From contig DASTZB010000481.1 of assembly GCA_035764525.1 (NCBI GenBank), positions 1 to 9,869 of the forward strand: a DNA stretch of 9,869 nucleotides, read 5' to 3'. The position numbers and the translations under genes are program-made. This document shows, one piece after another, positions 6,870 to 9,869 of the stretch. The notes beneath the pieces were generated by a model, which ran no database searches, was not told the DNA's origin, and worked only from the letters and a program-made list of their open reading frames with translations. Positions within the stretch are counted from its first letter, which is position 1, and each line of letters begins with the position of its first letter. This DNA is from VBAS01 sp035764525. Lineage in GTDB: Bacteria; Bacteroidota; Bacteroidia; Chitinophagales; Chitinophagaceae.

Positions 6870-8064
6870 TATTGCCTTTGTTTACTGCGTTCCAAATTGA
6901 AGTCTGGTTGCCGAATATTTTTGAAAAACCTCTTACATCATCACCACTAAAACCAGTATTCATTTCACCATACTTTCCAAACTTGCTACTCATCAGGTCA
7001 TACTTGCTTTCAATACCGATGATCTGAAAACGGTAAGGCATTAGCTGCACAAATACATCACCAGTTACATTTTGTTGGCTATTTTCTAAAAACGCTTCAA
7101 TATCTCTCATCACCGGGTCAAGAATTTGTCCTTCGTGCATCCAGTTACCATAAAACTGTGCCAATGTATCCTTCCATTGCAATTGCCATTTGGTCAAGAC
7201 GTGTTTTTCTAATGCATGATGTGATTTTAGAATAATCATGGGTGCTGCTGCTTCAAAGCCTACACGGCCTTTGATTCCGATGATCGTATCGCCAACATGA
7301 ATATCTCTTCCGATTCCATACGGGCCAGCAATGGATTGTAAGTATTGAATTGCTTCTGATGGATGAGAAAATTTCTTATCATCGACGGCAACTAACTCAC
7401 CTTTATTAAAACTCAAACGGACTTCCTGAATTCCCGACTTACTGACTTGTGTCGGCAATGCTCCTTCGGGCAACATGCCTTTGCTATTCAGTGTTTCCTT
7501 ACCACCAACGCTTGTACCCCACAATCCTTTATTGATGGAATACATCGCTTTTTCAAAGTTCATTTCAATGCCTTTGCTTTTGAGATAAGCGATCTCTTCT
7601 TCACGACTGAGTTTTAGATCACGGATGGGAGTAATAATTTCTACACCTGGTATCATGATATGAAATATCATATCAAACCTCACCTGGTCATTGCCGGCCC
7701 CGGTGCTACCGTGTGCAACTGCTTTTGCATCTAATTTCTTTACATGCTCCGCAATATGTAATGCCTGGCTTAATCTTTCTGCAGAAACTGAAAGCGGATA
7801 AGTATTATTCTTTAAACAATTTCCGAAAATGAGATATTTTATGATGCGATCGTAATACCCTTTTATTGCATCAACAGTCGTATGTGTTTTTACACCAAGC
7901 TTGTAAGCATGTGCTTCGATCTTTTTCAATTCGTCTTCAGTGAAACCACCCGTGTTGACTATAATACTGTGTACCTCGTAACCTTTTTCTTCGGTGAGAT
8001 ATTTTACACAGTAAGTTGTATCGAGACCACCACTAAAACCTAAAACTATTTTTTTGTCTGACAT
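6859..8064 (-). CDS. argG: Argininosuccinate synthase
   Basis: It condenses citrulline and aspartate, using ATP (to AMP and PPi), into argininosuccinate. The 401-residue protein opens with the N-type ATP pyrophosphatase loop LGFSGGLDTTYC (8-19). It then shows NTYPLSVSAER (87-97) and AHGSTGAGNDQVRF (117-130), the citrulline/aspartate-binding region, and SINKGLWGTSVGGKE (176-190). The usual first-loop sequence AYSGGLDTS is changed to GFSGGLDTT here, a conservative change. Length agrees with the roughly 400-residue ArgG group. Placing argG second, before argC, is unusual against proteobacterial order but familiar in Bacteroidota arg clusters. The ATG at 8064 follows an 88-bp gap that contains repeat copy 3; the 3' end overlaps argC by 11 bp. 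Confidence 0.96.
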   Translation of the reverse strand: MSDKKIVLGFSGGLDTTYCVKYLTEEKGYEVHSIIVNTGGFTEDELKKIEAHAYKLGVKTHTTVDAIKGYYDRIIKYLIFGNCLKNNTYPLSVSAERLSQALHIAEHVKKLDAKAVAHGSTGAGNDQVRFDMIFHIMIPGVEIITPIRDLKLSREEEIAYLKSKGIEMNFEKAMYSINKGLWGTSVGGKETLNSKGMLPEGALPTQVSKSGIQEVRLSFNKGELVAVDDKKFSHPSEAIQYLQSIAGPYGIGRDIHVGDTIIGIKGRVGFEAAAPMIILKSHHALEKHVLTKWQLQWKDTLAQFYGNWMHEGQILDPVMRDIEAFLENSQQNVTGDVFVQLMPYRFQIIGIESKYDLMSSKFGKYGEMNTGFSGDDVRGFSKIFGNQTSIWNAVNKGNNGN

Positions 8065-8072
8065 CTTCTTAA

Positions 8073-8150
8073 TTGTTGAATAGGATTACTGGACGTACAA
8101 GAGAGTGACACAACAGGAGCCGAATAGTAGCAATGCTGCCGGTCACATAA
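8073..8150. repeat. Dispersed intergenic repeat family A, copy 3 (inverted)
   Basis: The core 8095-8150 (GTACAAGAGAGTGACAC to GGTCACATAA) is inverted relative to copies 1 and 2. Its reverse complement has exactly the 56-bp length of copy 1 and agrees at 38 positions, with both ends best conserved. Similarity to copy 1 continues through 8073-8094. GTGAC (8105-8109) and GTCAC (8142-8146) can pair. The repeat fills nearly the whole gap between the GNAT gene and argG and stops 3 bp short of the GNAT stop codon. Confidence 0.68.
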
Positions 8151-8152
8151 TA

Positions 8153-8872
8153 TTATAAGTTAAAAAAATATTGAAGGAAAGTTTTCGGTTTTGCGCTGCC
8201 ATTGTCGCCATTATCTTCCTTATTCTTTTTCAAAAATGGTTTTAAAAAATTCCATCGTTTGAATTGAAGTAAACGCTCAAGACCTTTTTTATTTTCCTCG
8301 AAAAATTGTTTGGTCTCTTCGGGCTTATAATGATCTTTCGGATCGTAAAGCATGGCAGTACACATACAGTTCTTCCGCTCCTTACTCATCAGGATCTCAT
8401 AGTTCACGCAGCTTTTACAGCCAGCCCAGAAATCTTCATCTTGTGTAAGCTCCGAATAAGTAACAGGCTCATAACCGAGCTCACTATTAATTTTCATGAC
8501 AGCAAGACCAGTGGTTAAGCCAAATATTTTTGAGTTGGGATATTTTTCTTTTGAAAGATCGAAGATCCTTTTCTTGATCGCTTTTGCAACCCCACTTTTT
8601 CTAAATGGAGGAGAAACAATGAGACCACTGTTGGCAACGTACTCACCATGACTCCATGTTTCGATATAACAAAAACCAACCCATGTGCCATCGGGTGTGA
8701 GAGCAATCACAGCTTTACCTTCTTTCATTTTATCGGCCACATACTCAGGACTGCGTTTGGCAATACCGGTGCCTCTTGCCTGTGCACTTTCAGCCATCTC
8801 ATTGGTAATGGTTTCTGCATAATGCACATCATCAGGAGTGGCTACACGAATAATTATATTTTGATTGTCCAA
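8153..8872 (-). CDS. GNAT N-acyltransferase, probable N-acylglutamate synthase of the arg pathway
   Basis: This 239-residue protein has an N-terminal GNAT domain (about 5-160): strand IIIRVATPDD, then AVIALTPDGTWVGFCYIETW, then the acyl-CoA motif A, GLIVSPPFRKSGVAKAIKKR (83-102), whose R-x2-G-x-A loop is RKSGVA. A Cys cluster follows: Cys152 and Cys155 (CKSC) and Cys169 and Cys171 (CMC), a possible metal site. The C-terminal 60 residues are charged and Lys-rich, ending in an aromatic tail. No classical argA or argJ is present, and this gene heads the cluster, so it most likely acylates glutamate. I recall a Bacteroides thetaiotaomicron homologue being implicated genetically in this step, but could not check that. 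The start is TTG at 8872; no ATG precedes it before an in-frame TAA, and the next ATG (residue 26) would remove GNAT fold residues. Acetyl versus succinyl donor is undecided. Confidence 0.8.
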   Translation of the reverse strand: MDNQNIIIRVATPDDVHYAETITNEMAESAQARGTGIAKRSPEYVADKMKEGKAVIALTPDGTWVGFCYIETWSHGEYVANSGLIVSPPFRKSGVAKAIKKRIFDLSKEKYPNSKIFGLTTGLAVMKINSELGYEPVTYSELTQDEDFWAGCKSCVNYEILMSKERKNCMCTAMLYDPKDHYKPEETKQFFEENKKGLERLLQFKRWNFLKPFLKKNKEDNGDNGSAKPKTFLQYFFNL

Positions 8873-9101
8873 CTTGAAATATTGATTTGATTAGGATGAC
8901 CAATCCAAATATCATGCGGGGTGCAGTTCACTGACAGGGACCATGGTGAGGGGCTTGTCCTGTCAGAATACACGTCGAGGTCGGGGAGAAAATGTAAACA
9001 CATCAAAACCTACAGAATATACTTCTGTAGCTTCCGGCCCATAAAAGGCGACCTGCTTGGTATGTGTTAAAAAATTTGTCACGTATAGTGATTTTAATGT
9101 T
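8873..9101 (-). promoter_or_regulatory. Structured arg-operon leader (candidate attenuator)
   Basis: About 230 bases lie between the predicted transcription start and the GNAT TTG. Read on the minus strand they contain CTACAGAA-5nt-TTCTGTAG (9030-9010, a perfect 8-bp stem), enclosed by a long-range pairing AGGTCG (9054-9049) with CGACCT (8983-8978) that may extend through GGG/CCC. They also contain CTGACAGG-20nt-CCTGTCAG (8966-8931, a perfect 8-bp stem) and a small GGAT/ATCC hairpin (8906-8894) about 21 bases before the start codon. No T-run follows any stem, so these are not standard intrinsic terminators. The segment is visibly more GC-rich than the flanking intergenic DNA. It could be a cis-acting leader RNA or a dispersed palindromic element. 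I recognise no known riboswitch core. Confidence 0.45.
8963..9082 (-). CDS. Candidate Arg-rich leader peptide ORF
   Basis: A 39-codon frame opens with GTG (9082-9080), about 20 bases after the predicted transcription start, and ends at TGA (8965-8963) inside the 5' arm of the second leader hairpin. Its end reads FTFSPRPRRVF, with three Arg codons (CGA, CGA, CGT) at 8983-8972 just before the hairpin. The first CGA and the next CCT codon are the same bases as the 3' arm of the long-range pairing, so a ribosome there would open it. That is the geometry expected for translation-dependent attenuation. Against it: no ATG start, no Shine-Dalgarno sequence, a length above typical leader peptides, and the same frame reopens after the TGA (QDKPLTMVPVSELHPA). 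An alternative 10-codon ORF (ATG at 9042, stop TAG at 9012-9010) starts MGRK. Confidence 0.3.
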   Translation of the reverse strand: MTNFLTHTKQVAFYGPEATEVYSVGFDVFTFSPRPRRVF

Positions 9102-9107
9102 AGACGA

Positions 9108-9140
9108 CAAAATTATATAAATAATTGGTTTAACCGCACA
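9108..9140 (-). promoter_or_regulatory. Probable arg-operon promoter, Bacteroidota type
   Basis: On the minus strand, TAATTTTG (9115-9108) matches the Bacteroidota -7 consensus TAnnTTTG exactly and overlaps a TATAAT. It is the only such match in the 8873-9195 gap. A TGTG (9140-9137) lies 21 bases upstream, a weak version of the -33 TTTG/TTG box. Transcription would start near 9101. An 8-bp direct repeat, GTTTAACC on the plus strand (9128-9135 and 9183-9190), lies at and upstream of the promoter and could be an operator, but I recognise no regulator site. The rest of 9140-9195 shows no clear terminator for the methyltransferase gene. Confidence 0.45.
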
Positions 9141-9195
9141 TTTTTTTCATAATACTTGTTTTGATAACAGTCGTTTGTGAAAGTTTAACCCCAAC

Positions 9196-9869
9196 TTATG
9201 AAGATGCATATAAAAGAAAGATAGCTGGCCTTTTATGGATACCTGGTTTATCTTTTTTCCACTCAGTTACTGATCTTGTTTTGATGAATTCTTTATCGCT
9301 GGTTAAATCAGCAGCTACGCAAATTCTTGTTGATGGTTGGCAAATAGCAAGCAGTGCATCCATCAGCTGGTTGTTGCGGTAAGGTGTTTCAATAAATATT
9401 TGTGTGCAGTTTTTCTTTGCTGACTCGCTTTCCAACTCTTTAATGGCTTTGTTTCTTTCTGGATTTTGAATCGGTAAGTAACCATTGAATTTAAATTGCT
9501 GTCCATTCATGCCGCTTGCCATTAATGCAAGCAATATTGAATTAGGTCCAACGAGTGGTTTTACTTCCACCTTCATTTCATGTGCTATTGCTATTAACTG
9601 TTGACCGGGATCAGCAATACCGGGACATCCTGCCTCGCTAATGATACCGATTATTTTTCTTTCATTTACTTTTCTTCTGAATGCTTTTGCTGTCTCCTCA
9701 TCGACAGCCATTGTGAACCACTCATAGTTATCGATCACTATTTCTTTTGCCAGTGTTTTAAGATAACGTCTCGCTGTTCTTTCGTTTTCTACAAATAACA
9801 CCTGGCATTGTTTTACAATACCTGTTATATAAGATGGGATAGCTTGTAATCCTTCTTCATGAAGTAAAC
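9196..9869 (-). CDS. SAM-dependent methyltransferase, RsmI/tetrapyrrole-methylase fold (5'-partial)
   Basis: The frame is open from the window edge to TAA at 9198-9196, showing 223 residues; it begins LLHEEGLQAIP, so probably only a handful of N-terminal residues are missing. The shorter frame starting at a GTG (9801) is internal and should not be used as the start. Family motifs are VENERTARR (26-34), GIISEAGCPGIADPG (74-88), VGPNSILLALMASG (106-119) followed by FKFNGYLP, and FIETPYRN (158-165). These match the RsmI-like branch of tetrapyrrole methylases; true RsmI 2'-O-methylates C1402 of 16S rRNA. The Gly-Cys-Pro in place of the usual Gly-Thr-Pro and the short C-terminus suggest the shorter paralogue common in Bacteroidota, so the rRNA target is not certain. 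It is separated from the arg leader by the promoter gap and is probably an independent gene. Confidence 0.82.
   Translation of the reverse strand, partial: LLHEEGLQAIPSYITGIVKQCQVLFVENERTARRYLKTLAKEIVIDNYEWFTMAVDEETAKAFRRKVNERKIIGIISEAGCPGIADPGQQLIAIAHEMKVEVKPLVGPNSILLALMASGMNGQQFKFNGYLPIQNPERNKAIKELESESAKKNCTQIFIETPYRNNQLMDALLAICQPSTRICVAADLTSDKEFIKTRSVTEWKKDKPGIHKRPAIFLLYASS

Noticed and set aside
8931..8966. Leader hairpin as an intrinsic terminator.
   Set aside because: The 8-bp stem has a 20-nt loop and no U-run on the 3' side in the direction of transcription.
9799..9801. GTG as start codon of the methyltransferase, giving a 201-residue protein.
   Set aside because: The frame stays open to the window edge and the upstream residues fit the family N-terminus, so the gene is longer and cut by the window.
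1..9869. CRISPR array, tRNA or rRNA genes, phage or defence genes.
   Set aside because: No regularly spaced repeats, no tRNA-like cloverleaf noticed by eye, and no such protein motifs; the coding content is ordinary metabolism.

Overview
The window carries a complete arginine-biosynthesis cluster from a low-GC member of the Bacteroidota, most like a Chitinophagaceae/Sphingobacteriia-type genome. The family call rests on gene order and protein style: an N-acyl-ornithine carbamoyltransferase (ArgF') instead of ordinary OTCase, a GNAT-type acylglutamate synthase instead of classical ArgA or ArgJ, no strong Shine-Dalgarno sequences, and a TAnnTTTG-type promoter element. No database was searched, so the lineage is an inference.

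Layout. Positions 1-174 (+) hold the C-terminal end of an M28-family metallopeptidase, convergent with the arg cluster. All other genes are on the minus strand and are transcribed from right to left. Positions 9196-9869 hold a SAM-dependent methyltransferase of the RsmI/tetrapyrrole-methylase fold, cut by the window edge just short of its start. A 323-bp gap (8873-9195) follows; it contains the likely arg promoter and a structured leader. Block 1 is GNAT acyltransferase (8153-8872), argG, argC, argD. A 318-bp gap (4385-4702) is filled with inverted repeats. Block 2 is argF', argB, argE, argH, joined by 4-8 bp overlaps and so almost certainly co-translated.

How the genes work together. The GNAT enzyme would acylate glutamate. 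ArgB phosphorylates the N-acylglutamate, ArgC reduces it, ArgD transaminates it to N-acylornithine, ArgF' carbamoylates it to N-acylcitrulline, ArgE removes the acyl group to give citrulline, and ArgG plus ArgH turn citrulline into arginine. Every step from glutamate to arginine is therefore present; only carbamoyl-phosphate synthase (carAB) is missing from the window. Whether the acyl group is acetyl or succinyl is open, because the ArgF' specificity position is Val90, neither the Glu of the Xanthomonas acetyl enzyme nor the Pro of the Bacteroides succinyl enzyme.

The less ordinary content is non-coding. (i) Three degenerate copies of one 56-bp (up to about 78-bp) repeat sit in three gaps of the cluster. 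(ii) A nested palindromic repeat of the GTCATTGCGAGG type separates argD from argF'. (iii) The leader upstream of the GNAT gene has two perfect 8-bp stems, a long-range pairing and a candidate 39-codon leader ORF ending in an Arg-rich FTFSPRPRRVF stretch, which suggests either arginine-dependent attenuation or another dispersed element. Both block-leading genes (GNAT and argF') appear to start with TTG.
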